Shown: positions 12,500-24,586, counted from the stretch's first letter. The stretch: 64,000 bases of DNA from Datisca glomerata (GCA_003255025.1 QANY01003900.1:2090690-2154689); one strand, 5' to 3'. The notes: a model not told the origin generated them from the letters alone. Numbers and translations: made by a program.

Positions 12500-13793
12500 G
12501 GGTTTTTGCTAAATTAGATTCATATTCTAATCATTTTGTAAAAATCAATCCTTACACTAATTTTTATTTACCTTGATTTCTGACCCACCATCCACTCGAA
12601 ATACCTTTATGAAGTTACATGTTTACCCTTCACCTCAATTCTCCTTCTTCATTTTTCATTTTTTCCACTTCTTCGTTTTCAGATCTGCTCAAGCTCTCCC
12701 ACTCTGTAAAATGAGTTTTTGCTCGAAAAAACATGCATGAACCGAAGAAGAAAACCAGATCTAGCCACAAACCAGATCTGAAATGAGTTTTTGCCCATTT
12801 TTGGGCAACAGTTCATTCTTCTAGTTCTTATTCGACGTTTCAACTTTTTAACTATTTTTCACTCATTTTTGTAGTGTCATTCACGTGGTTTTCTTCTTTT
12901 TAACGGTAATTTCTCATATTCTTAACATGTAATTTTATGGTAGAGGAAGTTACTAGTTTCAAGCCTGAAGATAGGGGAAAATTGTTTCAATTTATTTATA
13001 ATTTACTTCAGATTTTTCTTTAGATTTTTCATTAGTGTTGGGAGTGTCAATCACGTTGTTTTCTTCTGTTGCACGTGTAGATCTCTGAATAAGCTTTGAT
13101 TTGATATCTTACGGACCATGTGGTTCAACCTGAATCAAAAGTTACGCCCTCCAGAAGTTTATCGGATCGAAAACATTAAAAAATTTTAATGAATTTTTCA
13201 AATACTTGAGACTATATTTTATTCTTCAATTTTAAAAATCTTGATAGAAGATACTCATGTACCCATCGTGTAGTATACACTAGCGTTGTGTAGCCATCAT
13301 GCAGTCTACACGATGGGGTACACTGACGTCATGTATTCATCATGTAGTCTACACGATGGCCACACGACGCCAGAGTACCTCATCGTGTTGTACAAAATTA
13401 ACAAAACTCATTCTCTCTCTAAAATCTGGGCAAAAACCCATTACATTTCTTCTTCTTCGTCCAAAATTCAAGCTTTCCAGAAAAAAGAAAATAAATGAAC
13501 TTCAAACAACGTTTCAGAAAAAAAAAAATCAATATTCTCAGAAAATTCATGAACATAAAAAACTCATGAAAATTCAAGCTTTTCAGAAAATTAAGAAGAA
13601 AACAAAATTTATACATGTTCCAGAAAGAAGGAAGAAGAAAGAAAATGAAGAAGAAAATGAAGGATAAACATGTAACTTCACAAAAATATTTTGAGTGGAA
13701 GGTAAGTCAGGGGTTATGATAAACAAAAATTAGTGTAAAAGTTGATTTTTACAAAATAATTAGTCTAGAAATCTAGTTTAGAGAAAAAACCCC
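12500..13793. mobile_element. Array-bearing MULE-like element A
   Basis: Inverted ends of about 150 bp start GGGTTTTTGCTAAATTAG on the left and, inverted, GGGGTTTTTTCTCTAAAC on the right. Both continue through TTTTGTAAAAATCAA, TACACTAATTTTT and GAAGTTACATGTTTA, with high similarity. The flanks TTTTACTA (12492-12499) and TTTTACGA (13794-13801) make an 8-bp duplication with one mismatch. Inside are a pyrimidine-rich arm with AGATCTG motifs, a 200-bp core (13060-13255) shared with element B, a short palindromic array (13255-13400), and a purine-rich arm. There is no transposase. It ends 487 bp before the gene 2 start codon. Confidence 0.8.
13255..13400. repeat. Palindromic array in element A (about 4 units)
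   Basis: Short array of the CATCGTGTAG / CTACACGATG near-palindrome with GACGCCAG-like spacers, the same motif as the long arrays in elements B and C. Only about four diverged units are present. Confidence 0.8.
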
Positions 13794-14279
13794 TTTTACG
13801 ATTAGAAATGTTTTTCTACATCGAAATAAAAATATTATAGTTCATAATTATGTCATACATATTTTTCTTATAAACACTTAAATATATTATATAACATATT
13901 TATATGCATGTAAATATATTTTAAGACACACTAGAGCATGTATTTTTGTAAAAAGTATTTTTATATACTAAAATATATTTCCAACAATAATATTTATCAA
14001 ATTAACATATTAACATTTCAAAACATTTGTAGATAAAACGCTCCCAAACTCGTTCTTGTAAACGACATGTCTTGAAGTAACGTCAAATTCCGTAAAACGA
14101 CATGTCATCTTCCCTACTTACACTCACCCGTGGAGTACTCTGCACCTTAGCTACCAGCGAGAATCGCAGGCAGACCTTCTTCTTCCTCTACCGGACCGTG
14201 CCAACCCGACGAAACTCTTTTGCTAATTGCCAAACTCTACCAAAATTTTGCGTAATTTGGCCGGCGTTCGCTAACAGAT

Positions 14280-17200
14280 ATGAACCGGAAAAGAATTCTG
14301 GTAGTGGGAGGCACAGGTTACTTGGGTCAGCACCTTCTGCAAGGATTTTCGCAAATTGAAGCAAGTCCTTATGATCTGGCATTCGCCTATAACTCGCATC
14401 TACCTCAAGCTTTGTTGCAGGCCATTCCACATTTGCTTGCATTTCATGTCGATCTGAAAACCGGTCAAGGATTTGATGCCATTTCACTTAACTTCGGTCA
14501 GGTTTGTCTTTCCAGATTCAACTTTTAGTTCGACATTCATTTGAGGTTTTGTTGCGGTCCATGTAAATTCTTATGTTTTTCCTTACCATTCGTTGTGAAG
14601 TTGCTGAGAACTCAGTGGTATGTCCGATTTATATGTATAATTCCAATAGTAGGTCGGTTATGAATACTCATCATTGTTTCGGGACACTATCACTAATGGT
14701 TTATGGACATGGAATTACTGGATGTATTTAGCAACTTTTTCTCGATGCTCATTGTTTTAGTATTGTCTAATGTGATGGAACTTCCAATTGTTCCTTTAGA
14801 AAGAAGATTATTTGGTTTTATGAGTGACCTAATAAAATCCTAAAGAGTTCAGTCATTTCTTTGATTTTGAATTTTCTTTAAAATCATAGCTTATCAATGT
14901 TAGTTGATCAGGGTGGTTGATATTTGAGTACTTAAAATGCTCAAAGATTTTCTCTAGTTTTGCCAAAGCATTGTTTGGATGTGAGTGTAGAAATACTAAT
15001 TTAAACTGTACGAATCACTGTCCAGCCTGATGTTGTTGTAAATTGTGCTGCCCTCTCTGTACCACGGGCCTGCGAAACAGACCCTGCTTCTGCCATGGCT
15101 CTAAACGTGCCTACTTATCTCATAAGTTGGCTATCAAGCTTTGAGGAAAGCAATGTGCTTCTGATCCATCTATCAACTGATCAAGGTAAGCCACTCTTGT
15201 ATGTCGGTATTCTTGAGCTTACGATATGAATTCTCTAGTCAAAACTAAAAGGGTTCCTTATTTTAACAACCTGATGGATTCGAAGTTTTCTTACTAATCA
15301 TGCTTTAGTTTTTTGAAATCTACTAATCATGTTTTTTTGCGACTTGTCTCAAGAAATTATCACTGAACAATTTTAGGGGGAATTCTCTCATCTTACACCA
15401 GATCTGATTTCCCTAAAAATTAGACAATAATGTGGAACTTTTATTTTACTCATTCAAAATAAAACATGAATAGAATGAGAGTCAAAGAAATGCTATTAGT
15501 CATTTCTGGGTCTTGAAGTTCCTTTTTTTGTCTTTTTTATGAATAGTGAACTTAGTTAAGTTATAACTGCCTACTTCTTCTGCTATTAATTAAAATTTGA
15601 GTCTCAGATGTTGAATCGTCTATTTGAGCCTTACATCATCTTCTTTAGGTGAATGCTTCATGTTATGTGCCTCATTGTTTACATTTTTGGCTGGATGTAC
15701 CTGATGTATTTCTTCCTGCCAGTTTACGAGGGCTCCAAGTCATTCTACAGGGAAGATGATGAAACTGTTCCTATAAATGTCTATGGGAAATCAAAGCTGG
15801 CAGCTGAGAAATTTATCTCAGAGAAATTCTCAAACTTCGTGATCTTGAGAAGCAGTATCATTTTTGGGCCTCAAACTATCTCTCCGGTTGCAAAATCTCT
15901 TCCAATTCAGGTACATGGTCAGAAACAAGGCCTTATATTGTACTTATGTTGGTGGTAAATTTAATGGCTAGAAGTTTATCAGCAAATTTACCCTATCTTA
16001 ACCTATCTAGAGTTAGCTTCTGGCAGTTATTTGATTGATGCTATATCTTATGCAGTACCAAGACAACTTTGATTACTTAAAAGTTCCCAGTGTCTGACTA
16101 ATGATTTCTACGTATTTTGTTGAGACAGTGGATTGACGAAGTTCTTTCTAAAGGAAATAAAGTTCAGTTCTTTGAAGACGAGTTCCGGTGTCCAGTGTAT
16201 GTGATGGACGTTGTAACCATCATACTAACATTGACCAAGACATGGGTATCAGGTTGAGAATTTAGTGTTGTGAATTGTGAGGCCAATAAAAATTTGTTTG
16301 TTCTTGAACACTGTCTTCAGTCTCTTGACTGGTTCTTGCGTCATGTGAGTCTGTAGAATATTTGATAATAAAAAGACTATATGAAGTGCTTGCTAGATTT
16401 ATGGAGGAGAAATCCTTGGGCATCTAAAGATCAAGATTTACCTATATTTTGCAGTAGAAAACATGGACAGTCTTAATTTTCAATGCTTCCTCTAAAAAGT
16501 GGTAGAGAAGAATACACTGGGAAAACAGTAACTTCTTAAATAAATGATTTAAAGTGAATTCTAGTGTGCATTGCAGTATGGTCTCGCATTTTTCTTGTTT
16601 TCATCTTTAGTATATCTTTTCTGTTTATGCATCTGCATTAGTTATCAAATTTATCTTTCCCCTCCGTTTTGATGGTTACATTCCTTATGATCCTTGTCAC
16701 AGAGGGCAAGCAAATGCAGCTGTTGTTAAATGTTGGTGGGCCAAATCGGGTATCACGTGTTCAAATGGCTGAGACTGTTGCAGATATTAGAAGATATAAC
16801 ACCACATTTATAGAATCAGTTTCTGCATCATCAGTATGTTTACACTTTAGTACCATCAATCATACTTGTGGTAAACGATATATTATTTTATAATATAATC
16901 CTAATAGAATTTTCATCCAATTCATTCCTTAAGAATGACCCTTTTGTATCTCATTACAACTGATCTATTAAATCTAGGTTGGGTTTGTTCTAGTAACGTT
17001 AAATTACATCATCCAACTATATGCTTATTTGTGCCATTTCTGCAGATTTAGGCTAACATGTTTCCCTTTGCTTTCCTGCGGGAATCCTTGCTTTGACAGT
17101 AAACTAAATATCTCCGAAAGATCTTAGTTGTAACTGATGTTATATTTTCAGGTTGATCGAGGGGTCAGATCCCCGGCTGACATATCAATGGACATAACTA

Positions 17201-17283
17201 AATTGGTTCAGACCCTCGGTTTTTCTCCTGTTCAATTTAAAGATGGTGTCAGATTGACTCTTGAAACTGAGAGTAAACCTTGA
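14280..17283 (+). CDS. Gene 2: RmlD / MAT2B-like extended SDR
   Basis: Six exons (14280-14501, 15026-15185, 15723-15910, 16129-16252, 16703-16833, 17152-17283) join in frame to 957 bp, 318 residues. The N-terminus RILVVGGTGYLGQ holds the Rossmann dinucleotide-binding GGxGxxG-type motif at residues 10-16. VNCAA is at 79-83, the Ser/Thr of LSTDQ at 124-125, and the catalytic-type YGKSK at 148-152, all as in extended short-chain dehydrogenases. The closest families are dTDP-4-dehydrorhamnose reductase (RmlD) and the MAT2B regulatory subunit. It has no obvious transit peptide, so cytosol is likely. Exon 4 ends at 16252, not at the earlier GT at 16246; only this choice keeps the frame open. The substrate is unknown. 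I recall an Arabidopsis relative, At4g00560. Confidence 0.9.
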
Positions 17284-17940
17284 TGCCATTGATATGTGGA
17301 GATTGTTTTCAATTTAACTGCTATTATTTTGCTGGAAATTATTTATCCATGACATTCGTCCTGCTCGTTCATGAGACTACGAGTCGAGCAAACTAAACTT
17401 CCTCTTATAGAAATTGGCATGTTAAGAATTTCTTGTACAATGTTTGAAAATAACATGCTGAGGGCTCAGTTGCTAAAAATCTCATATAATCTAGTTGCTC
17501 TTATATTGATATACTTTTACTTCATTTCTTTGCTCCCCGTAGTTTTAGATCTTTGCTTAATAATCAGTCTTTGTTATAGACACTAAATGTTTGTTCATGA
17601 GCAATAATTGGACATCTCCTCCAATTATTTTTTTTTTTTTTGTGTTTTTTCGTCCAAATAATCGACCTTAAATAACTCTATTTTTCGTGCATTTTCCAAA
17701 ATTTCTGAGCGTTTACTTTGCTGGGCTTTCCTTCTAAATTTTTGTTCATCCTGATTCTCATGGTGGAAGTAAGAGTGAGAAAGTAACCACCCAATTCTAT
17801 TGAAATAAATTAAGCTGTGCGGACTACTCTTGAATGGCTAATGAGAATCTCATTATTAGAGATCAGGCAATAGATCAATTTGTCAACTCTAGCATGCCGA
17901 TGGTAATTTCTTCACAGCCAATTAGCATGTAAACAAATGA
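17284..17940. other. 3' UTR of gene 2 and intergenic sequence
   Basis: No further gene is visible. A poly-T run lies near 17629-17641. The 3' UTR probably ends before it, but no unambiguous polyadenylation signal could be chosen. Confidence 0.4.
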
Positions 17941-17944
17941 AATT

Positions 17945-18130
17945 ATACAAACACGACAACGACGGCTTAGCTTAGTTGTTAGTCATACTTCTACTCGAAA
18001 GAATGAGTTCTTGAATCTTTAGCCTACATCTACGAGGCGATAGTATATTTGAGAGCGGACGATAGAGAAAAATAATAACTATTTTCTCTTGTTCCTATCC
18101 TTATATTTCTCGTATGGTATGTTGACAATA
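17945..18130 (+). mobile_element. SINE-like candidate
   Basis: The string GGCTTAGCTTAGTTGTTAGT resembles a tRNA-type A box. About 40 bp later GAGTTCTTGAATC resembles a B box, and a pyrimidine-rich tail follows. That is the arrangement of plant tRNA-derived SINEs. There is no clear poly(A/T) tail or target duplication, so this is a weak call. Confidence 0.3.
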
Positions 18131-18699
18131 TCATAGAGTGAATGGTCCAACGATTTAAAAACTTTAGATGCCATAAGATAAAGCCTCAAGTATGGAAAAT
18201 TCTTGAGCTACCACCTACTCTCTTAACCTGTTTTAGCAAATGGAAAAAAAAAAAGTTGCAAGAATTGTCATGGGCAGCCAAACGCCCAAAGTGGCGAAAC
18301 AGGGCAAGAAGAAGCAGCCGCATGGGGGAGCTCACAAACGCAAGCAATAAAATCACTGATTGGTCATTGTTATTATTTGTGTACAGTATAACTATTTACC
18401 CATAGTACATAAATACGCCTACAAATATACAAAATATTTACATGTATATAAATATTCACAGTTTAAAAAACGGCCATTTTTTCAATCCTTATATTTTCGG
18501 CAATTTTCCTAATTAAAGTCTTAAGTTTGGACTAGTCTCCTATTTAACTCTAACTTGTAAAAAAATAAGGTAGATTACCAAATTAAATTATTAGTTTTTA
18601 TTTCCTTTTATTATAACATAATGAGAAGAATTATATGAATTACAAGCTAATTTAGTTTTAACTATATCCTAACTTGTAAAGAGAAACATGTTTTTCCCA

Positions 18700-19380
18700 T
18701 AATACTTCCACACGCAACCCTAGTTTTCTCTCACACCCATCGATTTTACTCTAGATTGTTTCCTTTTATTTCTTTGCTCTTCTCTCTTCCTCCCCTTTTC
18801 TGTTTCTTTTTTCTCTTATTCCCCCTTCTCTTTGACGGTTCCTTTTCCTCCTGCTTTTCTCTGTTTTCCCCTTCCCCTATCCATCCCCCCGTCCTCTCCC
18901 ATTATTCTCCTTCCCTCTTCTCTTTCTTTCCTTTTCTTCTTTTTGCTTCTGTGCAGAGGTCCTCCTTCCGATCAAGAAGATTTTGTTTCTACCTAGTCTG
19001 TGTAGATTTTGTCTCCTCCAGATCTTTGATCTTGGAGGCTTTCCTCTTCAGATCTGGGCTCAATGGAGTTTTGGGGCTTGATTTGGGTCTGACACATCTT
19101 GGGTTATCCAGATCCATTCAAGATTGTGCATATCTTCATGCGGATAATAAGCTTTTCAGTTCTAGATGGACAAGCTGTGACTGGATGGTGGAGGATCTTC
19201 AGAAGAACCGATTGAGCTCTATCTTTATGTACTGATTATGTACATGTTTCCCTCTCTTAGCGTTAATATATTTTTATTGGTCTATTCTAACACTTATAGT
19301 AGTTTATCTATATTTAGATCTGTCGATTTTGTTTCAGAACTTAGAATGTTTGTAACTCTGTGCATTATTAATAAAATTAT
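18700..19380 (+). repeat. Dispersed repeat, copy 2 (pairs with 1120-1790)
   Basis: Pyrimidine-rich leader, then about 440 bp matching 1325-1760 in the same order (GTGTAGATTTTGTCTCC, CTTCAGATCTGGGCT, GATGGTGGAGGATCTTC, GATTTTGTTTCAG). A 159-codon frame crosses it, but the first half is translated CT-rich sequence and the remainder differs from the frame in the other copy, so it does not behave like a conserved gene. Confidence 0.55.
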
Positions 19381-19849
19381 ACCTTTATAAAAAAACTTTA
19401 TCCTAATTTGTAAACAAATAAAAATAGTAGAAAACTATAAAATGCACCATCCAACTTTACACTTTATAATATTTTCTAATTTTAAACTTTTATTTTTATC
19501 ATTTATAATCTTAAGATTATATTTGTAATTCAAAGTTAACCTTCTGTCCATATTAATTTATAGTGACAGTGTCAGTAATAAAGCAATTACGCTTCGTCAT
19601 TTTTGATTTTCACATGATTGAAACTCTGCCTTTATTCCCCTACCATCTGTTTGTTTTACCTTATGGCACATTTCCTTTGTTCGTCTAGACCACTCCTTGA
19701 AGGGAAAAATAAAATAGACAATCACCGACCAAAATTCATGGATTTTTTATTTTAATAAGAAATTATTAAAATGAACTTATCCTCAACGTGGAAAGGAGGT
19801 GTTTACATGGAGAGAGGGATAGGTCATTTTTTGAAAAACCAGGTTCGTG

Positions 19850-20150
19850 GAAGCAGACCTCATGTTTAGAGGTCTCATTTAAAGACCTCATGTTTTGACA
19901 ACATAGACCTCAGGACCTTGTTCAACGAGGTCCTAAAAGACCTGGTTTCATGAGATAATAGACCTCGTTCATGAGGTAATAAAGACCTTGTTGAACGAGA
20001 TCTTTAAGAGGTCACGTACCTCTTTGACATAAATGGGTCTATGACCTCTTGTCACCTCAATCAAACTTCTTTATGTCAAAGAGGTATGTGACCTATTGTC
20101 ACCTCAATCAAACTTTTTTATGTCAAACAGGTCTGACGATTTAAGTGATG
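19850..20150. repeat. Left subterminal repeats (GACCTC / GAGGTC motifs)
   Basis: About ten short GACCTC or GAGGTC motifs in both orientations form local inverted repeats, for example around 19920-20010. There is also a direct repeat: CACCTCAATCAAACTTCTTT (20055-20074) recurs about 46 bp later. Confidence 0.6.
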
Positions 20151-20445
20151 GGATGGGGTGAGAACTCACCTCTTTCTTTTTTCCCTCCCCTCATTATTGC
20201 AACGACGCCAACCATCTTAGTTCCCCCCAGCCATTCCCACACCTCAGTCCAGATTCGATCACTGTCGATCATCTACCACCATCTTAGCCGCCAAGTTCTT
20301 GACTTCCTAGTACATTAGGTATAAATATTATTTAAAACTCTAATTGTTTATATGTTTTGATTCAATTGTTCTTTAAGTTTTTGTTCGTTGTCAGTGAAAT
20401 TTTTTGGAAATATTAATGATGTTGTTAGTAAATTAGACTTTATTA

Positions 20446-20802
20446 GTGATCGAATGGTTACTAAGGTTTGGTTTTGTAATATTTAAAAAATTTCTTTCAA
20501 TAATAAAAAAATGGTTATGCTGTTTATATTTTCGTTTATACAGGTATTCAATTTGGAGGAAGATTACGTTGGCTAGAAATATGTTAGCATTATTACATAT
20601 GGATGGCCAGGTAGTTTACGGATCAAATGGGACCAATTATGATTGTAATTCGATTAAGGGAATTAATGTGTACAGTGGAATGAACGTTGATCAATTACAT
20701 GATATCATATGCAATGCCTTGTCAATTGACCGTATCCTTACAAAGCTCGACATAACTTGTCACTTACCATTAATCTTGGTGTTGGGTTGTGCAACTATGT
20801 GA
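20446..20802 (+). pseudogene. MULE transposase N-terminal fragment
   Basis: The 118-codon frame becomes recognisable from about 20590: HMDGQVVYGSNGTNYD, then GMNVDQLHDIICNALSID and the end LVLGCATM. This is the PB1-like N-terminal region typical of MULE transposases, which normally leads into the DDE core. Here it stops at 20802 and is followed 12 bp later by the C-terminal zinc knuckle, so the catalytic middle has been lost. Confidence 0.6.
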
Positions 20803-20813
20803 CTTGAGAAAAC

Positions 20814-20914
20814 CAAGTGTGCGTATTCGATGTGGAATTTACAAGCAAGAAGGACATAATCCTCGAGCATGTCCATCCCGTCAAAGTGAAGCCATCGACA
20901 ATCTAGAATCTTAA
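20814..20914 (+). pseudogene. MULE C-terminal zinc knuckle fragment
   Basis: The frame reads RCGIYKQEGHNPRACP, a CCHC-type knuckle in which one expected Cys is Tyr, then a short tail and a stop. MULE proteins carry such a knuckle at the very end. Its position directly after the N-terminal fragment shows an internal deletion. Confidence 0.6.
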
Positions 20915-21129
20915 TCATTCATCAATATAGTAGATTTTTTTTTTGTTACGAACGATGTAATTTGATATTCAATGCCATGTAACATTAATGATGTATTTTG
21001 ACATTCTATGTCATGGAATATTAATATGTCAATTTAATTTTACCTTTACATTTATAAGTTGCCATTTTCTTTACTTATGATCTATTTGTTATTTTAAATT
21101 AGTTCTGACATTTTCTTTACATATGATAT

Positions 21130-22560
21130 AACAGCATGGAGCCTAGACAATCAGAGCATCAGTATTATATATACAGGGTGATCATCGATGACAATCTATT
21201 TGGGAATTCGATGACTCTGAAGCTTTATGTTGTCATCGTCGAGAAGTTATGGTGCAATGGACCATGAGACTACACAGACGCATCATTCCACATTTATAAT
21301 AGTCTGGATTCTATGGAGGTGCACGATTGGGATTTATATCACTAGATTGGCATTTGATAACAACATTGTGGAGAGATGGCACCCTAAGACTCATACATTA
21401 CACTTTGTTCATGGTGAATACACTATTACTCTCCAGGATGTAGCTATACAATTGGGACTCCCAGTTGACAAAATGGTTATCTCAGGTCCTTCAGTTATAG
21501 ACTGGGGTTAGGTATGTGAGAGTTTGCTACATGTTAGACCTAATAATCGTCAACTATCAGGATCACGATTGAATTTATCATGGTTGACATCACAATTTCC
21601 TCCTTTACCTGATGATGTTGACGAACTTAGTGTGCAACACTATGCACGAGTATATATTATGCAATTGGGGATTTTTTATTTCCTAACAAGTCTAATAATT
21701 TAGTAAACTTGATGTTTCAAGCCTTGTTGGATGACTTTGGCATTACGGTCAATATAGCTGGGGTAGTGCATGTCTCGATTGGCTATATAGAGAGCTATGC
21801 AGAGGTTGCCTTATGGGTGCACATGAAATTGCGGCCCATTGATATTATTGCAAGTATGGGCATGTGATAGATTCCCTCATTTAGCACCATCGAGGTTACA
21901 ACAAGTCATACATGATGATTTCAACGAGGATGGTCTTTCATTGCCTCCACCTCCGTCAGGTATATGATATGATGATTTGATATTTTTACCCAATTTTCAT
22001 TATGTTATATTACTTCTTATATGTTAATTTACGACTTATGATATTCCATAGATGGGAAAGATTCATTTTGTGTCATGGACCCACACATGTATTAATGCAA
22101 TACTGATTCATGTTAGATAACAGACCCCAGACATGGTAACATCACATAACTATGATATATGTTATATTGACGTCATGTAATATTGGATTATTGTATAACT
22201 ATTTTTCACAATATTTTGATAGGTTATATGACAACCTTACTCGAATATCATTTCTAGCCTTCCAACTGATTACATTAACAACCATGGTATTTGGCAAACT
22301 ATCTCCCCATTGATTTGCTTTCACATAGTGGAATGTCATAGACTTGATCGCGTGATGCGACAATTCAACATCACTCAAATTGTGCTAGAACCATGTGATA
22401 ATGAACCAGACTTACATTCTATTGATTTAAGGGGATGTCATGAACTTGATTGATGACTTGAATATCATCAGTACATTGAGAAATGGAATGCACGTAGAGA
22501 TAACATTCCCGACCATGTAGTATCCCAAGAGGAAGATAGTTACTCTTACTTCAATTAGTA
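21130..22560 (+). pseudogene. Plant mobile domain (MAIN-like) pseudogene
   Basis: At 21227-21511 the frame contains ERWHPKTHTLHFVHGEYT and ITLQDVAIQLGLPVD, the hallmark start of the PMD found in MAIN / MAIL1 and in transposon-derived relatives. It continues past a stop at 21509-21511 (CESLLHVRPNN..., SWLTSQFPPLPDD). A separate piece at 22260-22440 has IWQTISPLICFHIVE and DRVMRQFNITQ, the conserved C-terminal PMD block, again ending in a stop. Intron-like sequence lies between (about 21965-22220). Stops and frame changes make it non-functional as it stands. Cellular MAIN proteins act in meristem maintenance and silencing; this copy is more likely transposon cargo. Confidence 0.7.
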
Positions 22561-22599
22561 TCAGACTATCACACAACGTTCATGGTATTTATATGAATT

Positions 22600-23215
22600 T
22601 GTTAATATTTATTTTATTTGTTTATACTTAAAAGTGTATTTTTTGTTGTTTAATGTAGAAAGATACCATACACCACCTCGATGACTTGACATTGCATGGG
22701 CCAGATCAGGCAATTATGTTTATATGTGATGCTTGTGGAACAACAATTCAAGCAATGGAATACGTGCATGAGGTATATCGTCCATCCAGTACACCTAGTC
22801 GGACACAAAATTCATCACAACATTGTAGTTGAATTGTAAATGATGAGGATAACATGCCTTAGTATTAGCCATTTACACCACTGATCTACGAAACAATCAG
22901 AGATGAGTTTGTGATGCAAGTTACTTCTACTTTTAAACTTGCACATCAACCTTGAAGACTTAGAAGACAATGGACATCACGAGGAAGTAGTGGATGACAT
23001 GCCCCTATCTCTGATGGCATCCCAATTATGTACAATGAAGAAGGTGATACAGCTTCCAAGGATCCATCACAAGAGTCCACTCAATCGTAAATGTATGCAA
23101 AACGTCCAAGAAGAACAAAAAGAGCACCCACCTTGTGAGACAATGATTAGTCTTTCATTATTTGCCTTACACATCTATGTATGTTATGACTTATGTATGT
23201 TATGTATGTTATAAC
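22600..23215 (+). other. Degraded tail of the PMD region
   Basis: This appears to continue the PMD transcript: an exon-like piece at 22660-22830 and a 91-codon frame at 22939-23214 with low-complexity acidic and basic composition. I do not recognise a domain. Confidence 0.3.
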
Positions 23216-23429
23216 TTAATGTTATCTTATCTGAACTATTTTATTAGTATTGTTAAGATATTGATTTCTTGGTTATTTTAAAGTTGTTAAGATGTTGATG
23301 AATTTGTAGTATTAATGAGTGTAAGAGATAGATAGTAGGATGGATAAATAATATCGTTTTAGCTGCTGAATATGTGTGTAGATGGTACATTGATTAAATT
23401 TAAAGTAATATTTTATTGATGAGTGGGAA

Positions 23430-23700
23430 GGAAAAAATTGAACTCGCCTCTTCAAGAGATAAACTCCATTACAAAAGAACTCGCCTCTTCAAGAGGCGAG
23501 GTTCATTACAAGGCCATTCAAAGAAGTGAATTCTATATAACTGAACTCGCCTCTTGAAGAGGTGAGCTGGTTTCAAATCAAACTCGCCTCTTCAAGTGGA
23601 AAGTTTCTACATAGAATGCGCCTCTCGTAGAGGGGAGCTCTGTTGACATGGCATCTTACGTGGCAACACCGAAATCACCTTTTTAAGAGGCAATTTCCAC
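23430..23700. repeat. Right subterminal palindromes (CGCCTCTTCAAGAGGCG)
   Basis: The string ACTCGCCTCTTCAAGAGG occurs in full or in part five to six times over about 200 bp. One full copy forms the perfect 17-nt palindrome CGCCTCTTCAAGAGGCG with a 1-nt centre. Others carry only one arm or a mutated second arm. Confidence 0.75.
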
Positions 23701-23733
23701 GTGATCAAATTTGTATCATTTCTTTAAATAGTT

Positions 23734-24116
23734 TCAAAAGTAGTATATTTTAATAATAAGTTTAAAAAACATACTAAAGGCCGAATACTGCCAAATTAGG
23801 AAGACACAGTAAAGAAGATGAAGAAGAATTAAATGTGACAACGAATGACAAATGTAATAGAATTCATTATGTGGGTAGCTAATTGTGAGCCCACCAACGT
23901 CATAGGCCATCCAGTACGAGAAGATATCTTCTACAAATGGCTCTTTGATGAACTTATGATGCAATAAAATTTATTGTGCTCGTATTTTCTTAAAAGTCAG
24001 ATCAGATTCATGAAGACGAAGATAGTATTGTCATCCCCCATCAAGAACCATCGAACGTTCTTCGTCTTGGCCATAAGGTCTCAGACACGATCTCTGAGAG
24101 ATGAAGTGTTGACTGG
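23734..24116. other. Spacer without recognisable gene
   Basis: A 76-codon minus-strand frame (23734-23964) shows no recognisable domain. Nothing else is supported before the copia LTR begins at 24117. Confidence 0.3.
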
Positions 24117-24429
24117 TGTAAGGATTCTTGATATACAAGAAAGATCAACAAGAATATAATAGAGTTGGGAGTAGAGGAAGGATTGAGTGAGAAGATAGAA
24201 AGATGGGGAGAATTAGAAATGAGTAATTCTCATTAACATTAATCAAGTATGATAAGCCTATATATAAGAGATTTTACCTCATGATAGTTACAAGTCTATA
24301 TTAACTGTCAAAAGGAAATATATCAGTTAAACATTAACTTCTAAAGGACCTAAGCTGTAAGTAAATAGGGTTACCAACTGTACAAACATATATTAACAAG
24401 TTTAAACATTAAACTTATATACACTAGCA
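24117..24429 (-). repeat. 3' LTR of the copia element
   Basis: Plus strand starts TGTAAGGATTCTTGATATAC and ends CTAGCA. Aligns along its whole length with 28138-28423. Shared blocks include CATTAACATTAAT, TATATCAGTTAAACATTAAC and CCAACTGTACAAACA. Confidence 0.9.
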
Positions 24430-24586
24430 AATATCCCCGTCAAACTGATGCTTCCTAGAGGAAGAAATAGTTTGGACCTTAATGAAGTATACTGAGGGGG
24501 CCAATGATTTGGTGAAGATATCAGCAAGTTGATATTGAGTGCATATATAGCTAACACACAGGCCCTTTGTAGCTAACACATTTCCC

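Larger units (their letters stand above)
19790..23760 (+). mobile_element. MULE-derived block carrying a plant mobile domain
   Basis: Between repeat-rich ends (19850-20150 and 23430-23700) lie, all on the plus strand, a MULE transposase N-terminus, a MULE-type zinc knuckle and a MAIN-like PMD pseudogene. The DDE core of the transposase is absent. Possible inverted outer ends are faint (an AATTATTAAAATGAACTTA string at left against ACTTATTATTAAAATATACT at right, inverted), so the borders are approximate. PMD sequences are known to travel with plant transposons, which supports reading this as one non-autonomous element. Confidence 0.5.

Noticed and set aside
13299..13667. 122-codon frame in element A
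   Set aside because: Runs from the palindromic array into the purine-rich arm; the Lys-rich protein is a by-product of composition.
14188..14487. 99-codon minus-strand frame
   Set aside because: Shadow of gene 2 exon 1 on the opposite strand.
18142..18405. 87-codon frame with Lys/Arg-rich segment
   Set aside because: No recognised domain, no splice partner and AT-rich surroundings; not enough to call a gene.
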